Origin: an uncultured SAR86 cluster bacterium
Lineage (GTDB): Bacteria; Pseudomonadota; Gammaproteobacteria; Magnimaribacterales; D2472
Assembly (NCBI GenBank): GCA_902517425.1
Contig: CABYCI010000003.1
Location: 1 to 60,762, forward strand
DNA: 60,762 nucleotides
Direction of reading: 5' to 3'
In this document: positions 53,531 through 60,762 of the stretch, piece by piece
Numbering within the stretch: position 1 is the first letter of the stretch
How the letters are laid out: the number at the start of each line of letters is the position of its first letter
Notes under the pieces: generated by a model
Told to the model about the DNA's origin: nothing
Seen by the model: the letters and a program-made list of their open reading frames with translations, nothing else
Databases searched by the model: none
Made by a program: the position numbers and the translations under genes

Positions 53531-56350
53531 ATGGATAGTATTTTTATAAAAGGCGCAAGAACGCATAATTTAAAGAATGTAAGTCTCGAAATACCAAGAA
53601 ACAAGATAGTAGTAATTACAGGACTATCTGGTTCTGGTAAATCGTCTCTTGCGTTTGATACTCTTTATGCAGAAGGTCAAAGAAGATATGTAGAATCATT
53701 ATCAACATATGCCAGAAGGTTCTTGTCTATGATGGAGAAGCCAGACGTAGATCAAATCGAAGGACTATCTCCAGCTATTTCAATTGAACAAAAATCGACA
53801 TCGCATAATCCAAGATCTACTGTTGGTACTGTCACAGAAATTTATGATTACCTTAGACTTCTATATTCAAGAATAGGCACTCCAGTATGTCCTGATCACA
53901 ATGAAGAATTAAAAGCAAAAACTGTTTCTGAAATATGTGACGAAATTCTTAAGCTCAAGGAAGGATCAAAAATTATGATAATGGCTCCTGTTGTAAGAGG
54001 TAAAAAAGGTGAACATCTTGCTATTTATGATGATCTTAGAAAGAGCGGCTACGTGAGAGTCAAAGTTAATGGTGTCGTTTATCCTATTGAAGAATTTCCA
54101 GACCTTGAAAAAAATAAAAAGCATGACATTTCAGCTGTAATAGATAGGTTAGTAATTAAATCTGGAAATGATATAAGATCAAGAATATCTGAATCTGTTG
54201 AGACATCTCTTCTTTTATCGGATGGACTTGTTGAATTAGAAGAGCTTGATTCAAAGTCAAGCACATTGTATTCATCAAATTTTTCTTGCTCAAAATGTGG
54301 TTACGGAGTTCCTGAATTAGAGCCAAGAATGTTTTCATTTAATAATCCATACGGAGCTTGCACTAAATGCGATGGACTGGGTGTAATACAGTTTTTTAGT
54401 GAAAAAATGTTAATACCTGATATTGATGTCTCTATTGCAAGTGGTGCCATTAAAGGTTGGACTAGAAGAAATAGATTTTACTATTACCAGTTACGCTGTC
54501 TTAGCAACCATTTTAATTTTACTTTAACAACAAAATGGAAAGACTATCCTCAAGACATCAAAGATATTATTTTATGGGGAACCAAAGAAAAAATAGATTT
54601 TTCTCATAGATTTAGAAGTGGTAGTCGAATAATTAGAAAACATAAATTTGAAGGAATTATCCCAAGCACTGAAAGAAGATTTAAGGAAACTGACTCAGAA
54701 TATATAAGAAATGAGTTATCAAAGTTGATGTCTGAAAGTGAATGTAATGAATGTGATGGATCAAGATTAAACACTTATGCAAAAAATGTTTTTATAAATA
54801 ATACTCAAATACATGATATTACCAATCTTCGTATAAGCGACTCCCTTAATTTTATAAAAAATATGAAGCTGGATGGTTCAAAGAAAAAAATTGCAGAAAA
54901 AATACTAAAAGAGATTTTAGACAGACTCACATTTCTTGAAGATGTAGGACTTAATTATCTTACTTTAAGTAGAAGTGCTGATACTTTGTCTGGGGGAGAG
55001 GCGCAAAGAATTAGACTTGCTAGTCAAATTGGTTCTGGTCTAGTTGGCGTAACATATGTCCTAGATGAACCTTCTATAGGCTTACATCAAAGAGACAACA
55101 CTAAATTAATTAAAACCCTAAATAATCTCAAGAGTTTGGGTAACACGGTTATTGTTGTTGAGCATGATGAAGAAGCAATTAGGTCAGCTGATCATATTAT
55201 AGATATAGGGCCAGGGGCAGGTAAGCATGGTGGAGAAATATGTGCAGAAGGAGATTTAAATTCTATTTTAAGAAATAAAAATTCAATCACCGCAAAGTAT
55301 TTGTCTGGAAAAAAGAAAATAAATATTCCTTCTAAAAGATCTAAACCAACGAACGAGAATATTAAAATTATTAATGCATCTGAAAATAACCTTAAAGAAA
55401 TAACTGCAGCTATACCTATTGGTTTATTTACATGTATAACTGGTGTATCTGGATCTGGTAAATCATCCTTAATTAATCAAACACTATTACCAATAAGCTC
55501 TTTCATATTAAATAAATCTAAACTGTCTAAGGAGATTAAATGTGAAAAAATCGAAGGGCTTGATCACCTAGATAAGGTTATTAGTATTGATCAATCTCCT
55601 ATTGGAAGAACGCCAAGATCAAATCCCGCAACATATACAGGACTTTTTTCCCATATAAGAGATCTTTTATCACAAACAGTCGAGGCAAGGTCTAGGGGAT
55701 ATAAACCAGGTAGATTTAGTTTTAATGTTAAGGGAGGAAGATGTGAGGCATGTCAGGGAGATGGAATGATTAAAGTAGAAATGCATTTCTTGGCTGATGT
55801 TTATGTTAAATGTGATGTATGTGAAGGTGACAGATATAATGAACAAACACTAGAAATTAAATTCAAAGATAAAAATATTAGCGATATCTTGAATATGACT
55901 GTTGAAGAGGCTCTGAGTTTCTTTGATGCTCATCCTTCCATAAAAAAGAAACTGATGACTCTTAATGATGTTGGTCTTGGTTATATTACTTTGGGGCAAT
56001 CTGCTTTAACTTTATCGGGAGGCGAAGCACAAAGGATTAAATTATCAAAAGAGCTATCAAAAAGAAGCACCGGAAAAACTTTGTTCGTCTTAGACGAACC
56101 AACTACAGGCCTTCACTTTGCAGATATAGAATTATTGCTAACAGTTTTAGAGAGATTAAAGAAACAAGGAAATACTATTGTTGTAATTGAGCACAATCTG
56201 GACGTAGTTAAAACTGCTGATTGGATTATCGATTTAGGTCCAGAGGGAGGCTCAGACGGTGGTAGAATTGTGGCACAAGGTAGTCCTGAAGATGTTGCAA
56301 AAGAAAAGAAGTCTTTTACAGGGCAATTCTTAAAGAAGATCTTAGATTAA
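53531..56350 (+). CDS. uvrA: Excinuclease ABC subunit A
   Basis: UvrA finds bulky DNA lesions in nucleotide excision repair. It has two ABC ATPase halves. The first Walker A reads [20 protein letters not shown] near residue 33 and the second [18 protein letters not shown] near residue 640. ABC signatures are [15 protein letters not shown] and [14 protein letters not shown]. Zinc modules are [14 protein letters not shown] with CTKCDGLG near 252-280 and CEACQGDG with CDVCEGDRY near 737-770. 939 residues, normal. It is divergent from ssb, as in E. coli. Its stop overlaps the rplQ stop (TTAA). Confidence 0.97.
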   Translation: MDSIFIKGARTHNLKNVSLEIPRNKIVVITGLSGSGKSSLAFDTLYAEGQRRYVESLSTYARRFLSMMEKPDVDQIEGLSPAISIEQKSTSHNPRSTVGTVTEIYDYLRLLYSRIGTPVCPDHNEELKAKTVSEICDEILKLKEGSKIMIMAPVVRGKKGEHLAIYDDLRKSGYVRVKVNGVVYPIEEFPDLEKNKKHDISAVIDRLVIKSGNDIRSRISESVETSLLLSDGLVELEELDSKSSTLYSSNFSCSKCGYGVPELEPRMFSFNNPYGACTKCDGLGVIQFFSEKMLIPDIDVSIASGAIKGWTRRNRFYYYQLRCLSNHFNFTLTTKWKDYPQDIKDIILWGTKEKIDFSHRFRSGSRIIRKHKFEGIIPSTERRFKETDSEYIRNELSKLMSESECNECDGSRLNTYAKNVFINNTQIHDITNLRISDSLNFIKNMKLDGSKKKIAEKILKEILDRLTFLEDVGLNYLTLSRSADTLSGGEAQRIRLASQIGSGLVGVTYVLDEPSIGLHQRDNTKLIKTLNNLKSLGNTVIVVEHDEEAIRSADHIIDIGPGAGKHGGEICAEGDLNSILRNKNSITAKYLSGKKKINIPSKRSKPTNENIKIINASENNLKEITAAIPIGLFTCITGVSGSGKSSLINQTLLPISSFILNKSKLSKEIKCEKIEGLDHLDKVISIDQSPIGRTPRSNPATYTGLFSHIRDLLSQTVEARSRGYKPGRFSFNVKGGRCEACQGDGMIKVEMHFLADVYVKCDVCEGDRYNEQTLEIKFKDKNISDILNMTVEEALSFFDAHPSIKKKLMTLNDVGLGYITLGQSALTLSGGEAQRIKLSKELSKRSTGKTLFVLDEPTTGLHFADIELLLTVLERLKKQGNTIVVIEHNLDVVKTADWIIDLGPEGGSDGGRIVAQGSPEDVAKEKKSFTGQFLKKILD

Positions 56351-56763
56351 GCTGCTGATTCTTCTTCTTTTAATTCAGGCTCATCAGCGCTTTCAATATC
56401 TTCCATCTTTCTGTCAACAAGCTCTATGTAGGCCATATCAGCCTTGTCACCAGGCCTAAACCCAGCCTTAATGATTCGTGTATAGCCACCATTTCTATCT
56501 TTAGCATTTACAGAAACTTCAGTAAAAAGTTTAGCGACAGCTGAGTCAGATCTTAATTTGCTAAAAACATGTCTACGATTAGCAACAGTATCATTTTTAC
56601 CAATAGTAATTAATGGTTCAACAAATCTTCTTAACTCTTTTGCTTTTGGTAATGTTGTTTTAATAATATCTCTCTCGATAAGAGCTATTGCAAGATTTTT
56701 AAATAATGCTTTTCTATGCGATGAGTTTCTATTAAATTTTCTACCTGCTTTCTTATGTCTCAT
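56347..56763 (-). CDS. rplQ: Ribosomal protein L17
   Basis: L17 is a large-subunit protein and the last gene of the alpha operon. [20 protein letters not shown] at the N-terminus, [20 protein letters not shown] and [22 protein letters not shown] are the core motifs. A short acidic end (about 17 residues rich in Glu and Ala) exceeds the E. coli core. 138 residues. It follows rpoA by 3 bases. Confidence 0.97.
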   Translation of the reverse strand: MRHKKAGRKFNRNSSHRKALFKNLAIALIERDIIKTTLPKAKELRRFVEPLITIGKNDTVANRRHVFSKLRSDSAVAKLFTEVSVNAKDRNGGYTRIIKAGFRPGDKADMAYIELVDRKMEDIESADEPELKEEESAA

Positions 56764-56766
56764 TTT

Positions 56767-57732
56767 TTATCCTACTGGAGGCCAGTTTTCTACATTCATA
56801 CCTAATGAAAGATTTTTTGAAGCTAAAACATCTTTGATTTCATTTAAAGACTTCTTTCCTAAGTTAGGAGTCTTAAGTAGATCAAATTCAGACCTATGAA
56901 TTAAATCTCCAATAAGAAATATACTCTCAGCTTTAAGGCAATTGGTAGATCTAACTGTAAGTTCTAATTCTTCAATAGATCTTAATAATATAGGATCAAA
57001 GTCATTCTGATCTTTCTTAGCTTCCTGTTCGGCAATTGCATCTAGATCAACAAAAGAACTCAACTGTTGTTGAAGGATTGTTGCACAATGTTCAATTGCC
57101 ATCTTTGGATCAATAGTTCCATCAGTTTCAAGTTCAATAACTAATTTATCTAAGTCGGTTCTTTTTCCTGACCTAGCATTATCGACCGTATAGGAAACTC
57201 TTCTTACTGGGCTATATGAAGCGTCTACTTTAAGTGCTCCAACTACAATGTCTTCATCCTCTCTCAAGTCAGCAGGTTCATAACCTCTTCCGGTTTTAAC
57301 AGTTAATGTCATCTTAAGATTAACCTTGTCTACAATAGTAGCTACATGAAAATCTTGATTCACTAGTTCAACATTACCGGGAACGTCAAAAGATGATGCT
57401 AATACATCACATGGACCAGTAATATCTAGGGTTATCTCTGCGGAATCACCTTCTATTAGATTAATTGGCATATCCTTAATATTAAGTAATATATTAATTA
57501 CATCCTCTCTGATTCCCTCTATTGTGCTGTATTCGTGGGATATACCATCAATCGATACATCTGTTACAGCAGCTCCAGGCATAGATGAAAGAAGAATTCT
57601 TCTTAAAGCGTTGCCTAATGTGTGTCCAAAGCCTCTTTCTAAAGGCTCAAGTGTAACCTTTGATAAAGTTGGTGATACGTCATCAACTTGTATTTCAGTT
57701 GGTACTAATAGGTCTATTACTGATGTTTGCAT
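56767..57732 (-). CDS. rpoA: RNA polymerase alpha subunit
   Basis: Alpha dimerises to start polymerase assembly and contacts UP elements and activators. The N-terminal domain has [20 protein letters not shown] followed by [18 protein letters not shown]. The C-terminal domain from about residue 245 has the helices of [20 protein letters not shown] and [20 protein letters not shown]. 321 residues, near the E. coli length of 329. It lies between rpsD and rplQ in the standard order. Confidence 0.97.
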   Translation of the reverse strand: MQTSVIDLLVPTEIQVDDVSPTLSKVTLEPLERGFGHTLGNALRRILLSSMPGAAVTDVSIDGISHEYSTIEGIREDVINILLNIKDMPINLIEGDSAEITLDITGPCDVLASSFDVPGNVELVNQDFHVATIVDKVNLKMTLTVKTGRGYEPADLREDEDIVVGALKVDASYSPVRRVSYTVDNARSGKRTDLDKLVIELETDGTIDPKMAIEHCATILQQQLSSFVDLDAIAEQEAKKDQNDFDPILLRSIEELELTVRSTNCLKAESIFLIGDLIHRSEFDLLKTPNLGKKSLNEIKDVLASKNLSLGMNVENWPPVG

Positions 57733-57755
57733 AATTTTTCTCCGCCTTTGTTAGA

Positions 57756-58376
57756 TTATTTTGAGTAAAGCTCAATGATGAGATTCTCATTAATTTCTGT
57801 ACTTAAATCTGTTCTATCTGGTACTGATTTAAATACGCCTTTTAACTTTTGGTTATCAACTTCCAACCAATCACATTCTTCTCTTGATTCTGCAATTTTT
57901 AAAGCTGCAGCAATTCTTAAATGTCCTCTTTTTGACTCTCTTACCTCTATTTCATCACCTGGTTGAACTTGATAAGAAGGAATGTTCACAGTTTTATTAT
58001 TTACCATAAACGCCTTATGGGAAACCATTTGTCTTGCCTCAGCCCTAGTCGATCCAAAACCCATTCTATAAACTACGTTATCTAATCTTTTTTCAAGCAA
58101 TGAAAGTAAGTTTTCACCGGTATTTCCTTTCAATGAGGCAGCTTTCTTATAGTAATTTCTAAATTGTTTTTCCAGAACTCCATACATTCTTCTTACTTTT
58201 TGTTTTTCTCTAAGCTGTAAACCATAATCCGACAATCTTCCTCTTCTTGCGCCGTGAACTCCAGGAACTGTGTCCATATTACATTTAGATTCGATTGCTC
58301 TTACTCCACTTTTAAGAAGTAAATCAGTGCCCTCTCTTCTAGAAAGTCTTAATGATGGTCCTCTATATCTAGCCAT
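57756..58376 (-). CDS. rpsD: Ribosomal protein S4
   Basis: S4 starts 30S assembly and in E. coli represses the alpha operon. [19 protein letters not shown] at the N-terminus and [21 protein letters not shown] in the first domain (shown in part as [14 protein letters not shown]) are conserved. The S4 RNA-binding fold reads [20 protein letters not shown] and ends near [13 protein letters not shown]. 206 residues, as in E. coli. Cys residues of the zinc-binding form are absent. Confidence 0.97.
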   Translation of the reverse strand: MARYRGPSLRLSRREGTDLLLKSGVRAIESKCNMDTVPGVHGARRGRLSDYGLQLREKQKVRRMYGVLEKQFRNYYKKAASLKGNTGENLLSLLEKRLDNVVYRMGFGSTRAEARQMVSHKAFMVNNKTVNIPSYQVQPGDEIEVRESKRGHLRIAAALKIAESREECDWLEVDNQKLKGVFKSVPDRTDLSTEINENLIIELYSK

Positions 58377-58387
58377 TTATTTCTCCT

Positions 58388-58765
58388 TTATACTCTTCTT
58401 TTTTTAGATGGTCTGCATCCATTATGTGGAAGCGGCGTGACATCTGTAATACTTTTTATCTTAAGACCACATGAATTAAGAGATCTTATTGCCGACTCTC
58501 TTCCTCCGCCAGGACCTTTGACCTTCACATCTAAATTTATCATTCCAAATTCCTTAGCAGCATTTCCAGCCTTATCGGCTGCAATCTGAGCTGCAAAAGG
58601 CGTACTTTTTCTAGAACCTTTAAAACCAGAACCACCAGAAGTTGCCCAGCAGATTGTATTTCCTTGCTTGTCAGTAATGGTCACAATTGTGTTATTAAAA
58701 GACGAATGGATGTGGGCCACTCCGTCAGTAACAATTTTCTTATTTTTCTTTCCCTTAACTGCCAT
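58388..58765 (-). CDS. rpsK: Ribosomal protein S11
   Basis: S11 lies in the 30S platform. [20 protein letters not shown] and [20 protein letters not shown] are followed by [15 protein letters not shown] and the C-terminal [20 protein letters not shown], all strongly conserved. 125 residues. It follows rpsM by 2 bases. Confidence 0.97.
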   Translation of the reverse strand: MAVKGKKNKKIVTDGVAHIHSSFNNTIVTITDKQGNTICWATSGGSGFKGSRKSTPFAAQIAADKAGNAAKEFGMINLDVKVKGPGGGRESAIRSLNSCGLKIKSITDVTPLPHNGCRPSKKRRV

Positions 58766-58767
58766 TA

Positions 58768-59124
58768 TTATCCTCTCATAGGCTTCTTAGGCCCTTTTCT
58801 TGTTCTTGCATTATTTTTAGTATTTTGTCCTCTTGTTGGCAATTTTCTTCTATGCCTTATCCCTCGATAACTTGCTAAATCCATTAATCGTTTAATGTTT
58901 GTGCTGATATTTCTTCGAAGATCTCCCTCTACAGTATGAGTTGCTACTGCATTTCTTATGTTTTCTATTTCTTCTTCAGAAAGGTCAGATATTTTTCTTG
59001 TGTAATCTATTTTTAACGACTCACATATATCTTGTGCTGTTTTTCTTCCAATACCAAAAATGTGAGTTAAAGAAATCTCTACATGTTTGTTTTCCGGAAT
59101 ATTTACTCCTGCTATCCTTGCCAT
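58768..59124 (-). CDS. rpsM: Ribosomal protein S13
   Basis: S13 lies in the 30S head and bridges to the 50[21 protein letters not shown] at the N-terminus, [16 protein letters not shown] and the C-terminal [20 protein letters not shown] followed by [10 protein letters not shown] are the family marks. 118 residues. It is the first gene after rpmJ in the alpha operon, with a three-base gap. Confidence 0.97.
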   Translation of the reverse strand: MARIAGVNIPENKHVEISLTHIFGIGRKTAQDICESLKIDYTRKISDLSEEEIENIRNAVATHTVEGDLRRNISTNIKRLMDLASYRGIRHRRKLPTRGQNTKNNARTRKGPKKPMRG

Positions 59125-59127
59125 AAC

Positions 59128-59244
59128 TTAACCTTGCCTCTGTTTGTGTTTTGGATCTGTTTTACAAATTACAAATAAGACACCATTTCTTCTTACAATT
59201 TTGCAATTCCTACATATTTTTTTGACTGATGCTTTAACTTTCAT
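59128..59244 (-). CDS. rpmJ: Ribosomal protein L36
   Basis: This is a 38-residue zinc-ribbon protein of the large subunit, translated by me from the raw sequence: [20 protein letters not shown], then [18 protein letters not shown]. The four zinc ligands are Cys11, Cys14, Cys27 and His32, so this is the C+ form that needs zinc. ATG is at 59244 and TAA at 59130-59128. It lies one base after secY and three before rpsM, the conserved position. Confidence 0.96.
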   Translation of the reverse strand: MKVKASVKKICRNCKIVRRNGVLFVICKTDPKHKQRQG

Positions 59245-59245
59245 A

Positions 59246-60544
59246 TTACCTTTTATAATTTTTTAAATTAGCTTTTTTCATCAAAGATGCATATTGAGAT
59301 GACATCATATGAGATTGAACTTGTGCCATAAAATCCATTAAAACAACTACAATAATTAATACTGAAGTTCCTCCAATTGATATCGTTGGAGAAATTCCAG
59401 CAAAATTAATTAACGCTAATGGAAGTAAGCATATTAATGTTAGGTATATTGCTCCAAAGACAGTTAATCTTGCTAAAACTGAATCAATATAATTTGCAGT
59501 TTGTTCACCTGGTCTTATACCTGCGATATATGCTCCTGATCTTTTAAGATTATCTGAAACATCTTTCGTATTAAATGTTAAGGCCAACCAAATAAAACAG
59601 AAACTAATTATTAATCCTGCAAAAACTATAATGTAAAGTGGTTGTCCTGGATTTAAAGCCAACGAGAAACTTTGAAGGAAACTTAGTGATTCGTTTTCTC
59701 CAAACCAAGTAGAAAGTGAAGCTGGAAATAAAAGAAACGTGCTTGCAAAGATTGCCGGAATGACGCCAGCCATATTAACTTTAAAAGGAAGATGGCTAGT
59801 TTGAGCTTGCATAAGCCTTCTGCCTTGTTGTCTTTGAGCATAATTAACTGTTATTCTTCTTTGCCCTCTTTCAATAAATACCACTACTGCAATAACTGAC
59901 ATAGAGAGTAGTGCTATTCCTATCAAGAGAAGAATACTTAAGTCACCTTGTCTTGATTGCTCTAATGCTTGTCCTATAGCACCAGGAATACCAGTAAGTA
60001 TGCTTGTTGCGATAATGATTGAAATGCCATTACCTATCCCTCTCTCAGAAACCTGTTCACCTAACCACATTAAGAACATTGTTCCAGCTACAACTGAGAA
60101 TACAGCAGATACAAAGAAAGATGGACCAGGAACATATGCAAGTCCACTCGCTGATAATGTTACAGCTAATGCAGATGCTTGAATGAAAGCAAGAACTGCG
60201 GTTCCATATCTTGTGTATTGAGTGATTTTATTTCTTCCTGCTTGGCCATCTTTTTTAAGCTCTTGAAGATACGGAATTGAATTAGAAAAAAGTTGCATGA
60301 TAATTGCTGAAGAAATGTACGGGACAACATTTAATGCGAAAATACTCATTCTTTCTAATGCACCACCTGAAAATAAATTGAACATTTCAATTATGGTTCC
60401 CTGATTCTGCTGAAATAAAGCTGCAAGCCTATCTGGATCTATGCCAGGGATAGGTATATGAGTACCTATTCTATAAACAAGAATAGCGAAGAAAACGAAA
60501 CGAAGTCGTTTCCAAAGATCACTCATGTTTCCTTGTTCGCTCAT
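59246..60544 (-). CDS. secY: Protein translocase subunit SecY
   Basis: SecY is the channel of the general secretion pathway. The 432-residue protein has ten membrane segments, with the family blocks [18 protein letters not shown] near residue 22, [20 protein letters not shown] near residue 58 (plug region) and [15 protein letters not shown] near residue 170. [20 protein letters not shown] is in cytoplasmic loop 5. Its start shares one base with the rplO stop (TAATG), so the two are translationally coupled. Confidence 0.97.
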   Translation of the reverse strand: MSEQGNMSDLWKRLRFVFFAILVYRIGTHIPIPGIDPDRLAALFQQNQGTIIEMFNLFSGGALERMSIFALNVVPYISSAIIMQLFSNSIPYLQELKKDGQAGRNKITQYTRYGTAVLAFIQASALAVTLSASGLAYVPGPSFFVSAVFSVVAGTMFLMWLGEQVSERGIGNGISIIIATSILTGIPGAIGQALEQSRQGDLSILLLIGIALLSMSVIAVVVFIERGQRRITVNYAQRQQGRRLMQAQTSHLPFKVNMAGVIPAIFASTFLLFPASLSTWFGENESLSFLQSFSLALNPGQPLYIIVFAGLIISFCFIWLALTFNTKDVSDNLKRSGAYIAGIRPGEQTANYIDSVLARLTVFGAIYLTLICLLPLALINFAGISPTISIGGTSVLIIVVVLMDFMAQVQSHMMSSQYASLMKKANLKNYKR

Positions 60545-60762
60545 TATTCCTTATTACCTTTTAAATCTTTTTTTAAATCAGCTTCAATAATTTTACCGCC
60601 AGCTTTTTCAATTGATTCTTTTGCGCCTTTAGAAACCGCCAACCCTTCAACTGTTACTTTTGATTCAATAACAGAATTGCCAAAGATCTTAACTTTATTA
60701 ACAGATTTACTTATTATTTTGTTTTCTTTAAGAGTTTTAAGATTAATGATATCCATGCCATT
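60544..60762 (-). CDS. rplO: Ribosomal protein L15, C-terminal part (cut by window edge)
   Basis: The frame runs off the window at its 5' side; reading in from base 60762 it begins NGMDIINLKTLKENKIISKS. The last 70 residues show VKIFGNSVIESKVTVEGLAV and SKGAKESIEKAGGKI, the conserved L15 C-terminal domain. The Met at 60756 is internal, not a start. The position directly before secY is that of rplO in the spc operon, so identity is reasonably sure even without the N-terminus. Confidence 0.9.
   Translation of the reverse strand, partial: NGMDIINLKTLKENKIISKSVNKVKIFGNSVIESKVTVEGLAVSKGAKESIEKAGGKIIEADLKKDLKGNKE

Overview
The window is a gene-dense, AT-rich stretch of bacterial chromosome carrying almost only core genes. 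The gene order is gammaproteobacterial: map-glnD-dapD, lptG-lptF divergent from pepA-valS, holD-rimI, the rpsB-to-dnaE envelope/translation cluster, fur-bamE-ratA-smpB-ssrA, rplU-rpmA-obgE divergent from ispB, ssb divergent from uvrA, and the end of the spc operon plus the alpha operon. Low GC, very short spacers, shortened proteins and a TonB-dependent receptor suggest a streamlined marine gammaproteobacterium of the SAR86 type. That placement is inference from style and synteny, not from a search.

Layout. 1-4.97 kb: end of map, glnD, the lysine/diaminopimelate genes dapD and dapE, and a 40-residue basic protein. 4.95-16.5 kb: a POT peptide transporter, an RDD membrane protein, lptF-lptG, pepA, a ValRS gene with a shortened 3' end, an ElaA-like acetyltransferase, a glutathione peroxidase, rimI, a HolD-like gene and leuA. 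16.5-35.6 kb: one minus-strand run of 18 genes, in transcription order rpsB, tsf, pyrH, frr, uppS, cdsA, dxr, rseP, bamA, skp, lpxD, fabZ, lpxA, lpxB, rnhB, dnaE, tilS and a crotonase gene. It links translation, isoprenoid and phospholipid precursors, outer-membrane assembly and lipid A. 35.6-40.4 kb: dapB, dnaJ, dnaK, grpE (with a sigma32-like promoter) and fur. 40.4-46.4 kb: bamE, ratA, a sodium-coupled transporter, a DUF3429 protein, smpB, tmRNA and the TonB-dependent receptor, the clearest accessory gene. 46.4-56.4 kb: rpsT, obgE, rpmA, rplU, ispB-fabA-fabB, an old-yellow-enzyme/crotonase pair, ssb and uvrA. 56.3-60.8 kb: rplQ, rpoA, rpsD, rpsK, rpsM, rpmJ, secY and the end of rplO.

No gene-free stretch exceeds 300 bases; the largest are 35489-35628 (rpsB promoter and leader), 46313-46421 (terminator) and 43952-44050 (receptor promoter). 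Apart from tmRNA I saw no tRNA or rRNA gene, insertion sequence, phage gene, CRISPR array or defence locus.

I did not find an obvious undescribed multi-gene system. The most interesting observations are architectural: nine convergent gene ends with no spacer, six of them sharing the same 4-base stop overlap; an rnhB with no standard start codon; a ValRS lacking its C-terminal region; and calcium-loop-like motifs in BamA and in the TonB-dependent receptor.
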